Assembly (NCBI GenBank): GCA_023402175.1
Contig: JAEXCN010000524.1
Coordinates: 1 to 6,636, forward strand
DNA: 6,636 bases
Direction of reading: 5' to 3'
Source of the DNA: Pseudomonadota bacterium
Lineage (GTDB): Bacteria; Myxococcota_A; Polyangia; Polyangiales; Polyangiaceae
The translations under genes were made by a program, and so were the position numbers. This document shows, piece by piece, positions 1 to 6,409 of this stretch (positions within the stretch are counted from its first letter, which is position 1; each line of letters begins with the position of its first letter). The notes below the pieces were generated by a model that did no database searches, had not been told where the DNA came from, and worked only from the letters and a program-made list of their open reading frames with translations.

Positions 1-1520
1 GCACAATCCAACGAGACCGGCTGAAAGTCTCGCCCCTCGGGGCGCGAGCGAACGACGACGAGGTGCGTGTTCCGGAAGCTCCGGTCTGCGTAGAAGACGT
101 AGTTGCTGAGGTACTGTTCCGTCGGGATGACGTACGTGATCTCCGGATCGCCGTCTTCCTTGGCGGCACCGGAGAATTCGAGACCGGACATGTACGCGTA
201 GACGGCGATCGGGTGATCGGCGTCCTGGCTCCTCACGACGAATGGGTCTCGCGTCGTGAAGAGTGCGGAGTCAGCGCTCGAGAGCTTCGTCGGTGCTCCT
301 TCCGGCGGAGCCGGATCATAAGTGAGGACCGTATCCTCGGCAGCGGCGACGATACGGTAGAAGTACTCTTCCGAGCCTCTGTCCGCACGGCGCGACATAT
401 GCGGAACGGCGGCATACTCGTGCCCCCACGAGTGAATGGGCAAGAGCTGGAGCTGTGTCGTGTCGCACGCGTATTGGCCGGCCGGAATGAACATGCACTG
501 GTGACCACCGAACACCGCGACCGGCTTCGTCGACGATATGCGGCTGCCAGACAGCTCCGTTCCTTGCTGGAACTGGATCACTTCACCGCGATTCAAACGA
601 TATTTCTGTGGGACGCCCTTGTCCGCTCCATCGACGCCGGGGCCGCCCGCGACAGTCGTGCTCGCGACGAGCGTGACTTCCGTGCCGTCTTCGGCGGCGA
701 CGAGCTGGGTCGTCGGCGACGCGGGGAAGGAGACCGAGCGCTCCCATGGACTGGTCACGATGTAATCCATTTTCCAGGCCGATATAGGAAGTACCATCGT
801 TGCCGAAGGCGCAAAGGACTTGGCGCCGCCGAACGGATAAATCGTATACGTGTTGACGGGCGCGGAGGTCTTGATCCGGAATGACGTTGCTCGTTGCGTT
901 CCCTCCGTACCGGTCTCCTCGAGCAGCGCTGGCGTGATGCCGGCTGGACACGGGACCCACATATCCTGCTTCGGCGGTCGCGACGGCAAGTGGCTCAGGA
1001 AGAGAACGGCCACGTCGCGCGGTTCCAGCTCCCCCGTGAACGGCTCGTACGTCGTACCGTCGCCGCCCGCACGAAGGACCCGAGCCGACGTAGCAAGGTC
1101 CACGGGGGTGCCCGCATATTCGGCTTCGATCCGTGCGGGCGTGGCCCACGTGTTCGTGATGATCGCGGCGAAGCACGAACCCCCGTTACCCATGTAGAGA
1201 CTCGGCGGAAGGGCGGCGAACTCGCATCCCGCCGAGGACGTATTGACGAGCGTCGCATCGCATGCCGGCACGCAGGCGCCGTCCGCACAACCTTGATCTG
1301 GCGGGCACTGCCTGATGACGTGCGATTCGTCGCAAACGTCGACGATGGCGCGGAGGTCCCGCGAGCAGATCTCCGCGCTTCTGCAGCCGGGAGCGGCCGC
1401 ATCCGAGCTCGTGTCGAAGTCGCGCTGCTCTCCGCGGAAAGGGTTCCGATCCTTTCCGCAGGCGACCGTCGCGGCGACCGCGATCCCGCCGGCGACGAGC
1501 ACGTGAGCCGTGCGCGTCAT
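1..1520 (-). CDS. IgGFc-binding-family secreted lipoprotein (partial, 3' end outside window)
   Basis: The frame is open from the ATG at 1520-1518 through 506 codons to the left edge with no stop. A hydrophobic signal peptide ends in TVAC (Cys21, probable lipid site), followed by a short linker with DAAAP (40-44) and a cysteine-rich segment (C46, C52, C63, C72, C78, C83, C87). A conserved-looking AGCEFAALP stretch (97-105) opens the main domain. The best family signature is at 337-369: VFGGHQCMFIP, then ACD (351-353), QLLPIHSWGHEY (358-369). The Gly-Gly-His-x-Cys, Cys-Asp and 'LP...WG.EY' series is typical of the IgGFc-binding N-terminal domain, named after human FCGBP and frequent in myxobacterial surface proteins. 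The last visible residues (QPVSLDC) resemble a later strand of the same domain. Bacterial members are usually regarded as adhesion or binding proteins; antibody binding should not be assumed. The missing C-terminus could add further domains. Confidence 0.88.
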   Translation of the reverse strand, partial: MTRTAHVLVAGGIAVAATVACGKDRNPFRGEQRDFDTSSDAAAPGCRSAEICSRDLRAIVDVCDESHVIRQCPPDQGCADGACVPACDATLVNTSSAGCEFAALPPSLYMGNGGSCFAAIITNTWATPARIEAEYAGTPVDLATSARVLRAGGDGTTYEPFTGELEPRDVAVLFLSHLPSRPPKQDMWVPCPAGITPALLEETGTEGTQRATSFRIKTSAPVNTYTIYPFGGAKSFAPSATMVLPISAWKMDYIVTSPWERSVSFPASPTTQLVAAEDGTEVTLVASTTVAGGPGVDGADKGVPQKYRLNRGEVIQFQQGTELSGSRISSTKPVAVFGGHQCMFIPAGQYACDTTQLQLLPIHSWGHEYAAVPHMSRRADRGSEEYFYRIVAAAEDTVLTYDPAPPEGAPTKLSSADSALFTTRDPFVVRSQDADHPIAVYAYMSGLEFSGAAKEDGDPEITYVIPTEQYLSNYVFYADRSFRNTHLVVVRSRPEGRDFQPVSLDC

Positions 1521-2869
1521 CGAATGGGCTCCGGAACCGGATGAGCCGCGAGATCGATCGAGCCGCGTCCGAGCTCCCCGTGGGAGTTCGCGCCCCAGCA
1601 TTCGACATTACCGTCCACCAGGGACGCGCACGCCGCTTCCCTCGTCGTCGCGAAGGAGACGACGCGATCGCCGAGCTGGGCCACCTCCATCGGATATTGC
1701 GCCGAAGGTTTGTCGTTGGGATCGACGCCGAGCGCGCCCGCCGAATTGGCGCCCCATCGGTACAGCCTTCCCGTCGCCAGAAGAGCGCCGCCCTGCTCGA
1801 CCTGCTGCGAGGGGCCTGCGGAGTACGCCGACACCTTCACGTCGACGACGAGGTGCGTCGACGGAAGAAAGACCTTCCGAGACGACGTATCGCCGTTGCG
1901 AGGCGACCATTGCCAGAGCTGGGTGTCGGCGGAGAGGTACGCGAACGCCCACGCACCGACGACCGAAGAACGCTCGAGCGGGCCGGACCAAGGGGGATTG
2001 ACCGACGTCTGCCCGGTCACGTGCGGGCCGATGTTGACGAGCACCCCGTCCTCTCGCAACCCGACGACCGTATCCATGGCCGGGAATCCCGCCGTGGCGA
2101 TCGCGAGCGACGTGAGGGGACCCGGGAGCGTCGTGACGGCCTGGGGCGGAAACGGCGTGAGCTGCGCGGCGTCGATACCGTAAGCATCCCAAGCGAACCT
2201 GAATTCGGGCGGGAAGATGCCCCAGCAGTAGACCCCGCCTCCTTCCACGGCGATGGCGCAGGCCAATCGATGGCCGAGTTGCACGTCCTTGACCGGAGGG
2301 ATGCCTTCGACGCGCGTCGGAACGGCGAGGGTCGGCTCCGTGTACGGGCGCCCCAACTGCCCCGCCTCGTTGCGTCCCCAGCAGAAGACCGCACCGTCCG
2401 AGGTCCGCGCGCAGGTGCCGAGGTTCGGTCCGACGCTGATTTGCACGACGGAGGAGAGCCCGACGACCGGCGCCGGCGTGGCGCCTTCGATCGCGGACAC
2501 GGCAGCATTGCGACCGAGCGCGCCGTCTCCTCGAGCTCCCGGCGTGGCCGGAGGCTCGAGCGAGTCACGACCCCAGCAACGCACCGTTCCGTCGGAGAGC
2601 AATCCGCACACGTGTTGCCCGCCGTTGCCGCTCACGCTGACGTAGCAAGGCTCGTGCTTGCACGTGACCTCGCGCGGCTTCGGGCTGCCAGCGTCCTCCG
2701 GTCGACCGGAGTCGGTCGTGGGTTCTACGATCGGCGTAGTCGACGGCTCGGTGCTCGAATCGATCCCGGCGTCCTCCTCCAGACGACCGTTGTCCTCGTT
2801 GGAGGACGCGCACGAGAGTGCAAGAACACAGGCGGCCTCTGCCGCGAAGACAGCAGCCCAGCGCCTCAT
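1517..2869 (-). CDS. RCC1-repeat (seven-bladed propeller) secreted lipoprotein
   Basis: This is a 450-residue protein. Its signal peptide ends in ALSC (Cys20, probable lipid site), followed by an acidic Thr/Pro-rich linker (21-66) and a cysteine pair (C70, C75). The remainder shows RCC1 repeats of the form C(G/A)...DG.V.CWG....GqLG. Clear blades are at 87-120, 151-174 (CWGRNEAGQLG), 202-217, 361-382 (YRWGANSAGALG) and 412-435 (CWGANSHGELG). Two degenerate blades lie at about 268-281 and 310-322, giving seven, the normal RCC1 propeller number. Eukaryotic RCC1 acts on Ran, but bacterial secreted members are not exchange factors; here the fold is most likely a binding platform outside the inner membrane. 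Blades 1, 2, 3 and 7 each carry a Cys pair 10-11 residues apart. The protein is complete, with stop at 1519-1517 overlapping the next start. The RCC1 call is firm; the role is unknown. Confidence 0.94.
   Translation of the reverse strand: MRRWAAVFAAEAACVLALSCASSNEDNGRLEEDAGIDSSTEPSTTPIVEPTTDSGRPEDAGSPKPREVTCKHEPCYVSVSGNGGQHVCGLLSDGTVRCWGRDSLEPPATPGARGDGALGRNAAVSAIEGATPAPVVGLSSVVQISVGPNLGTCARTSDGAVFCWGRNEAGQLGRPYTEPTLAVPTRVEGIPPVKDVQLGHRLACAIAVEGGGVYCWGIFPPEFRFAWDAYGIDAAQLTPFPPQAVTTLPGPLTSLAIATAGFPAMDTVVGLREDGVLVNIGPHVTGQTSVNPPWSGPLERSSVVGAWAFAYLSADTQLWQWSPRNGDTSSRKVFLPSTHLVVDVKVSAYSAGPSQQVEQGGALLATGRLYRWGANSAGALGVDPNDKPSAQYPMEVAQLGDRVVSFATTREAACASLVDGNVECWGANSHGELGRGSIDLAAHPVPEPIR
1529..1532 (-). 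promoter_or_regulatory. Ribosome binding site of the IgGFc-binding-type gene
   Basis: GGAG on the minus strand lies 8 bases before the ATG at 1520-1518, within the 3' end of the RCC1-repeat gene. The match is modest but well spaced and supports the start at 1520. Confidence 0.6.
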
Positions 2870-4128
2870 GGATTGCTCCCTTCCGCGCGGAGAGCGGCGA
2901 AGCCCACGCCGGACTCGAGACCTTCACCTGCAATCCACGCTCGACCTGCGGCGTTGCCCCAGAGCGAGTTGACGCGTCCAACGGGCACACCGTTGACGGC
3001 GGTGGAGGTGACATCGAGGGTCGTCCCGTTCCAGCGGTAGAGCAGGCAGCCGTTCGATAGCCAAGCAGCGCTGGCTGACGGCATCGATCCCACGACGTGG
3101 GAGCACGGAGCATTCATCGACGCAGACGCCGGAGGCATGGGGATGTCTTTCGTCATGAGGGGAGCACCGAGACTGCCATCGCTCGCAATCGGAACGAGTC
3201 GGATGGACGTCGTCGAGTCGTTGTAGAGTGCGCGATATCCAACCCAGAGCCAGAGCTGGCGCGGATTGGCCTGCCCCGGCGTTCCGAACATGCCAAGGAC
3301 GGGCTTTCCCTCGTCGAGAAGCGTGACCGTCCAGCTCGTGCCGTCGTAGTGCGCAATGGCCCCGCGGAGCGCCCAGGGATACCAAGTACAGTCGTCGAGC
3401 ACGCAACGCTCGCCGCCGACGTAGATATCTGAAGGACCAAATCCCCAAACGCTCGACCAGCGATAAAAGCCACCGTCCGAAGGCCAAATCGGAATACCGA
3501 GATCGTCGCTCGTGAGCCCGCCGTCAGCGGCGTCACCGAATCGGTACACAGCCGACTGTCCGTTGTTCTGGCGAACGACCTCCCAGAGGACGTTCGCGCT
3601 CGCGTCGAGCCAGCTGGCGTCGACGGCAAACGAGGTCGCGAGCTCCCGGAACTCTGGCGCGGCCGCTCCCTGCGTCGAATATCGAATGACCTTCCTATCG
3701 GTGGCCACCCATACGTCGTCCGCCTTCGAGGTCCAGACTCCGTGGTGAGCTCCCGAGGGATCGATCATGGTCGGATGAACGTGATGCCACGCCTTGCCAT
3801 CCCACCGCAGGACGCCGTTCGTACCCACCGCCCAGGCGGACTCGTCGAGCGCCGAGACGGCGAGGAGCGGGAACGAGACCGGCAGTGGCGTCGCGCAGAA
3901 CCCGTCCGGACTGCATGTCGCGCGGGGCGAAGCATCCTGCTCGGGCTGTCCAGCGTCGGCCGTTCCAGCCTCCGGGTCTTTCGCCGGAGCCGCCGCATCT
4001 TCGCCAACCGGAGTCGGTTCGTCGGGACGCGAAGTCGTGTCCGTTTCCGCACATGCGATCGGCACGAGAAGGGCAGGGATCACACCGAGCGCTCGCAGGA
4101 TGGCGCCCCGAGCTCGTCCGAAGTTCAT
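2866..4128 (-). CDS. Secreted lipoprotein with divergent DVWxxG propeller repeats (second of a tandem pair)
   Basis: This 420-residue protein has a signal peptide ending in PIAC, with Cys26 as the probable lipid site, although Pro at -3 is unusual. A long Asp/Glu/Pro/Ala linker (27-70) and a cysteine pair (C72, C78) follow. It matches its upstream neighbour at both ends: the segment around SAWAVGTNGVLRWDG (97-111) aligns with the neighbour's first blade, and NSLWGNAAGRAWIAGEG (387-403) aligns with the neighbour's last blade. Interior blades are weaker: DDVWVA (137-142), VWGFGPSDIYVGG (227-239), IAHYDGTSW (258-266), LWLWVG (292-297) and a C..RWNG copy (361-368). Cysteines at 242, 247, 342 and 361 could pair. 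The two genes look like an old tandem duplication that kept the ends and diverged inside. Membership of a BNR-like propeller family is inferred from pattern; the ligand is unknown. The start is set by the ATGA overlap and the strong ribosome binding site. Confidence 0.9.
   Translation of the reverse strand: MNFGRARGAILRALGVIPALLVPIACAETDTTSRPDEPTPVGEDAAAPAKDPEAGTADAGQPEQDASPRATCSPDGFCATPLPVSFPLLAVSALDESAWAVGTNGVLRWDGKAWHHVHPTMIDPSGAHHGVWTSKADDVWVATDRKVIRYSTQGAAAPEFRELATSFAVDASWLDASANVLWEVVRQNNGQSAVYRFGDAADGGLTSDDLGIPIWPSDGGFYRWSSVWGFGPSDIYVGGERCVLDDCTWYPWALRGAIAHYDGTSWTVTLLDEGKPVLGMFGTPGQANPRQLWLWVGYRALYNDSTTSIRLVPIASDGSLGAPLMTKDIPMPPASASMNAPCSHVVGSMPSASAAWLSNGCLLYRWNGTTLDVTSTAVNGVPVGRVNSLWGNAAGRAWIAGEGLESGVGFAALRAEGSNP
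2876..2880 (-). promoter_or_regulatory. Ribosome binding site of the RCC1-repeat gene
   Basis: GGGAG on the minus strand, within the longer purine run GGAAGGGAG, lies 6 bases before the ATG at 2869-2867. It is within the last codons of the preceding propeller gene and supports the start at 2869. Confidence 0.7.
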
Positions 4129-5312
4129 TTTTCACCCTCCTTGGAGCGCAAGCGCAGCATCGTCCCGTCGCCAGCGATCCACACGTCTTTGCTCGACGAG
4201 CCCCAGACGGAGAGCAATTTGGGCTTGTTCGTCTCACCGTCGAACGGCGTCGAGAGCTTCGTCCAGCTCGTTCCGTCCCAGTGGAGGACCGTTGCTGCTT
4301 CGCCGACGACCCACACGTCGTCCGGGCCGAATCCGAAAACCCCGTACAGATCGGTGCTCACCGGGTTCCCTACGAACTCGAACTTCTTCGTCGGCCGCGA
4401 GCTTGCGGTGATGCGTCGAATCGCACCTGCCTCGCCCACGAGCCAGACGTCGTCACCGTGCGCCCACGCAGCGGTGAGCGGGAGCTCCGCCCGCGCGTCG
4501 AACTCCGTGACTTCCCAGTCGGCGAGCCCGGCATCCGGCGCCGCTGCCGGCTGACTCGCGCGGAAGGCGCAGCTGCGACCAAGGGCGCGATAGCAGAAGC
4601 CCGCAAACCAGACTTCGTCCTTCCGCGCCGTCGTGATTGCGAGAATTTGCTGCGTGTAGACCCGTATCGCCTCGGGGGTTTTGGGCTTGTCGTCGACCCA
4701 CCCGGAGAACCGCTCGACCGGAGTACGGTCGTAGTGGCGCCTGTGACCAACCCAAACCGCATCGCCCAGGCCGTGCAGCGTGGCCGGCAAGTAGGAAACG
4801 TATCCACTCACGTCGGGATATCGGAAGGTCGACCAACTCGTCGCTTTCGGCCCCTTCCATCCCGTCCCGTGCCGGATGCGATCTCCTTCGATGATCCACA
4901 CATCGTCGGGACGTTCGAGCCAGACGCCCCTCGCCGTGTAGACGAGCGAGCCGTCGGGCACTTCGGTCTCGGCCACTTCCCACTGAGAGCCATTGAAGTG
5001 AGCGATGAGGCCTTGGTTGCCGACGGCCCACACATCGGAAGCGCTCGACCCCCGGATGCTCGTCACTGACCACTTCGGCGGAAACGGAACGTCGACGACG
5101 CACAGCCCCGATGCGCTGCAGTTCTCGACGCCTGCCTCCGTGACGACGTCGCTCGAGCCGGAGTCGCCGGCGGCCGCGGCTTCCGGGGCCGCCGCGTCGT
5201 TTTGATCTTCGGTGACCGCTCTGGAGCTCCCGTCCTCCGCACACGCGGCGAAGCTGCCGACTGCCGCCGGCACGATCCAGAGAGCCCACGACATCCTTGC
5301 TACGCGCCTCAT
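4125..5312 (-). CDS. Secreted lipoprotein with DVWxxG beta-propeller repeats (first of a tandem pair)
   Basis: This is a 395-residue protein. An Arg-rich n-region (MRRVAR) and a hydrophobic stretch lead to FAAC, with Cys24 as the probable lipid site, then an Ala/Asp/Glu linker (25-62) and a cysteine pair (C65, C71). From about residue 82 to the end there are spaced repeats with the core DVWxxG: DVWAVG (93-98), DDVWII (136-141), DEVWFAG (232-238), DDVWLVG (287-293), DDVWVVG (331-337) and DVWIAG (376-381). A degenerate copy sits near 184-189. Several continue as G.(I/V)..(H/R)..G..W, for example ATVLHWDGTSW (340-350). This pattern is typical of BNR/Kelch-like secreted propellers common in myxobacteria and actinobacteria. 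No catalytic motif was recognised. The frame stays open upstream to 5681, but that part lies in a different frame of the cysteine-rich gene, so the start at 5312 (ATGA overlap) was chosen. Function unknown; a binding scaffold is inferred. Confidence 0.9.
   Translation of the reverse strand: MRRVARMSWALWIVPAAVGSFAACAEDGSSRAVTEDQNDAAAPEAAAAGDSGSSDVVTEAGVENCSASGLCVVDVPFPPKWSVTSIRGSSASDVWAVGNQGLIAHFNGSQWEVAETEVPDGSLVYTARGVWLERPDDVWIIEGDRIRHGTGWKGPKATSWSTFRYPDVSGYVSYLPATLHGLGDAVWVGHRRHYDRTPVERFSGWVDDKPKTPEAIRVYTQQILAITTARKDEVWFAGFCYRALGRSCAFRASQPAAAPDAGLADWEVTEFDARAELPLTAAWAHGDDVWLVGEAGAIRRITASSRPTKKFEFVGNPVSTDLYGVFGFGPDDVWVVGEAATVLHWDGTSWTKLSTPFDGETNKPKLLSVWGSSSKDVWIAGDGTMLRLRSKEGEK
4136..4142 (-). 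promoter_or_regulatory. Consensus ribosome binding site of the second DVWxxG propeller gene
   Basis: AAGGAGG on the minus strand is a full Shine-Dalgarno match, 7 bases before the ATG at 4128-4126. It overlaps the final codons of the preceding propeller gene (KEGEK, stop). This is the strongest site in the window and could allow initiation partly independent of coupling. Confidence 0.8.
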
Positions 5313-6409
5313 TTGATCGTGCACTCCTCGGTGGTGCAGCGCCCGTCGACGCACGCTTGACCTTCGATCGCGTCGCATCGAACCCCGCACGCCCCGCAGT
5401 TCTGAGGATCGCTGGCGAGGTTGGTCTCGCAGCCGTTGGTGGTCATGCCGTCGCAGTTCCCCCAGAGAGCGGCGCATCGGAAACCGCAAACCCCGTTCGT
5501 GCAGGCCCGCGAAGCGTGATCGTCCGTGCCGTATTCGCCCTCCGGACACCCGAAGCCACAGGCCCCGCAGTTGTTCACGTCCGTGTCGAGCGCGGTTTGA
5601 GAGCAAGGCGCGCCACATCGACAGATGCAGCGGCCGCCCTCGCAGATCTCGCCCTGGCTCACGAGACACTTGTTTCCGCACCCGCCGCAGTTCAGCGGGT
5701 CATCGAACGTATTGACCTCGCAGCCGTCTCCGTTCGCTTTGTCGAAGTCGCCGTTGCAATCCTGATATCCCGTCTGGCACCCGGGCTTGTTGCACTCGCC
5801 GGCTCGGCAGTCATAGTTCGCGTTCCACTCCGGCGGGAACGGCGGTTGGTCATTGTCGGGGCAGAGACTTCCGCAGGCGCCGCAGCTTCCCCAGATGGTG
5901 CATTCGCACGTTGGAGACAAGATGTTCCCCAGACACGCGTGATTGGCGGGGCACGCTAATCCACATTCGCCGCAATCCGTGTTACTGACCAGGTTGGTCT
6001 CGCAGCCGTCCTCGACGAGACCGTTGCAATCCGCGTATCCGGTCTCGCAGGACAATTTGCATTGTCCGTCGACGCATTGCATGGCGCCGCGCATGTTGAG
6101 ATGGCCGCCGCCCGTGAGCTGCGGGCACACGTTGCCGCATGCACCACAGTTGTCGTCGTCGCTCAGGAGATCGGTGCACGGGAATTGGCTGTGCGGACAC
6201 GTCGCGTGCCCCGGGGGACACTTCGCGGACGGGCAGAGGCCGACGGCGCTCGAAGCGTCCGCGGAGCCGCCGTCCGGTGTAGAGAAGATCGGCGCCGAAG
6301 CATCGGGACGCGTGGCGATGAGCACGTCGTCGGACGGTGCGGACGTGCACGCAAAGACGAGCGCGCCCAGCAGGCCGAGGAGAAGAAGGCTGGTCGTTCG
6401 AACCGTCAT
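5309..6409 (-). CDS. Cysteine-rich secreted lipoprotein with six CGxCGxxC repeats
   Basis: This 366-residue protein starts with a signal peptide whose hydrophobic stretch (residues 7-20) ends in VFAC, with Cys21 as the probable lipidation site. A linker rich in Asp, Ser, Ala and Pro (22-57) follows, and the rest is packed with cysteine: 49 in total, 48 after the lipid Cys. Six copies of [NDS]CGxCGxxC begin at residues 87, 145, 175, 240, 280 and 337. Three copies of [DN]C[ND]G..(D/N)GCE.N lie at 127-139, 217-233 and 318-330, preceded by GYADC, GYQDC or LWGNC. The CGxCGxxC pattern resembles plant Stig1-type modules, and related myxobacterial proteins are often mislabelled 'tryptophan synthase alpha chain'; no such enzyme signature is present. 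The likely state is many disulfides in an oxidising envelope or surface location. The repeats are directly seen; the function is unknown, with binding or a structural role possible. The gene overlaps both neighbours by four bases. Confidence 0.92.
   Translation of the reverse strand: MTVRTTSLLLLGLLGALVFACTSAPSDDVLIATRPDASAPIFSTPDGGSADASSAVGLCPSAKCPPGHATCPHSQFPCTDLLSDDDNCGACGNVCPQLTGGGHLNMRGAMQCVDGQCKLSCETGYADCNGLVEDGCETNLVSNTDCGECGLACPANHACLGNILSPTCECTIWGSCGACGSLCPDNDQPPFPPEWNANYDCRAGECNKPGCQTGYQDCNGDFDKANGDGCEVNTFDDPLNCGGCGNKCLVSQGEICEGGRCICRCGAPCSQTALDTDVNNCGACGFGCPEGEYGTDDHASRACTNGVCGFRCAALWGNCDGMTTNGCETNLASDPQNCGACGVRCDAIEGQACVDGRCTTEECTIK
5324..5329 (-). promoter_or_regulatory. Ribosome binding site of the first DVWxxG propeller gene
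   Basis: GAGGAG on the minus strand lies 11 bases before the ATG at 5312-5310. It also encodes the Glu-Glu near the C-terminus of the cysteine-rich protein. The long spacing is less than ideal. A second in-frame ATG at 5294 is possible, but starting at 5312 retains the arginine-rich n-region of the signal peptide and the ATGA overlap seen at every other junction. Confidence 0.5.

Noticed and set aside
24..44. Possible stem with GCGCCCCGAGGGG-like pairing near the left edge, considered as a terminator
   Set aside because: The segment cgcccctcggggcgcg can pair, but it lies inside an uninterrupted coding frame with family-like residues and has no U-run, so a terminator is not supported.
63..884. 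273-residue open frame on the plus strand at the left edge
   Set aside because: It is antisense to the IgGFc-binding-type gene, which has clear family motifs and an uninterrupted frame; the plus-strand product is Arg/Asp/Glu-rich without a fold signature.
1517..2869. A Ran-type guanine nucleotide exchange role for the RCC1-repeat protein
   Set aside because: The protein has an export signal and probable lipid anchor and bacteria lack Ran; only the propeller fold is shared.
1541..3040. 499-residue open frame on the plus strand opposite the RCC1-repeat gene
   Set aside because: The product is extremely Arg-rich with no domain or signal, and it lies antisense to a convincing RCC1 protein. Long antisense open frames are expected in DNA with strong G/C third-position bias.
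3885..5069. 394-residue open frame on the plus strand opposite the two DVWxxG propeller genes
   Set aside because: It spans the junction between two well-supported minus-strand genes, is Arg/Pro-rich without recognisable motifs, and is best explained as a codon-bias shadow.
5313..5681. Possible N-terminal extension of the first DVWxxG protein by 123 residues
   Set aside because: The frame is open but lies inside the cysteine-rich gene in another frame, the extension is Arg-rich and shadow-like, and it would bury the signal peptide that begins at 5312.
5309..6409. Tryptophan synthase alpha chain, an annotation often attached to such cysteine-rich myxobacterial proteins
   Set aside because: No TIM-barrel or catalytic signature is present; nearly one residue in seven is cysteine and the protein has a lipoprotein signal peptide.
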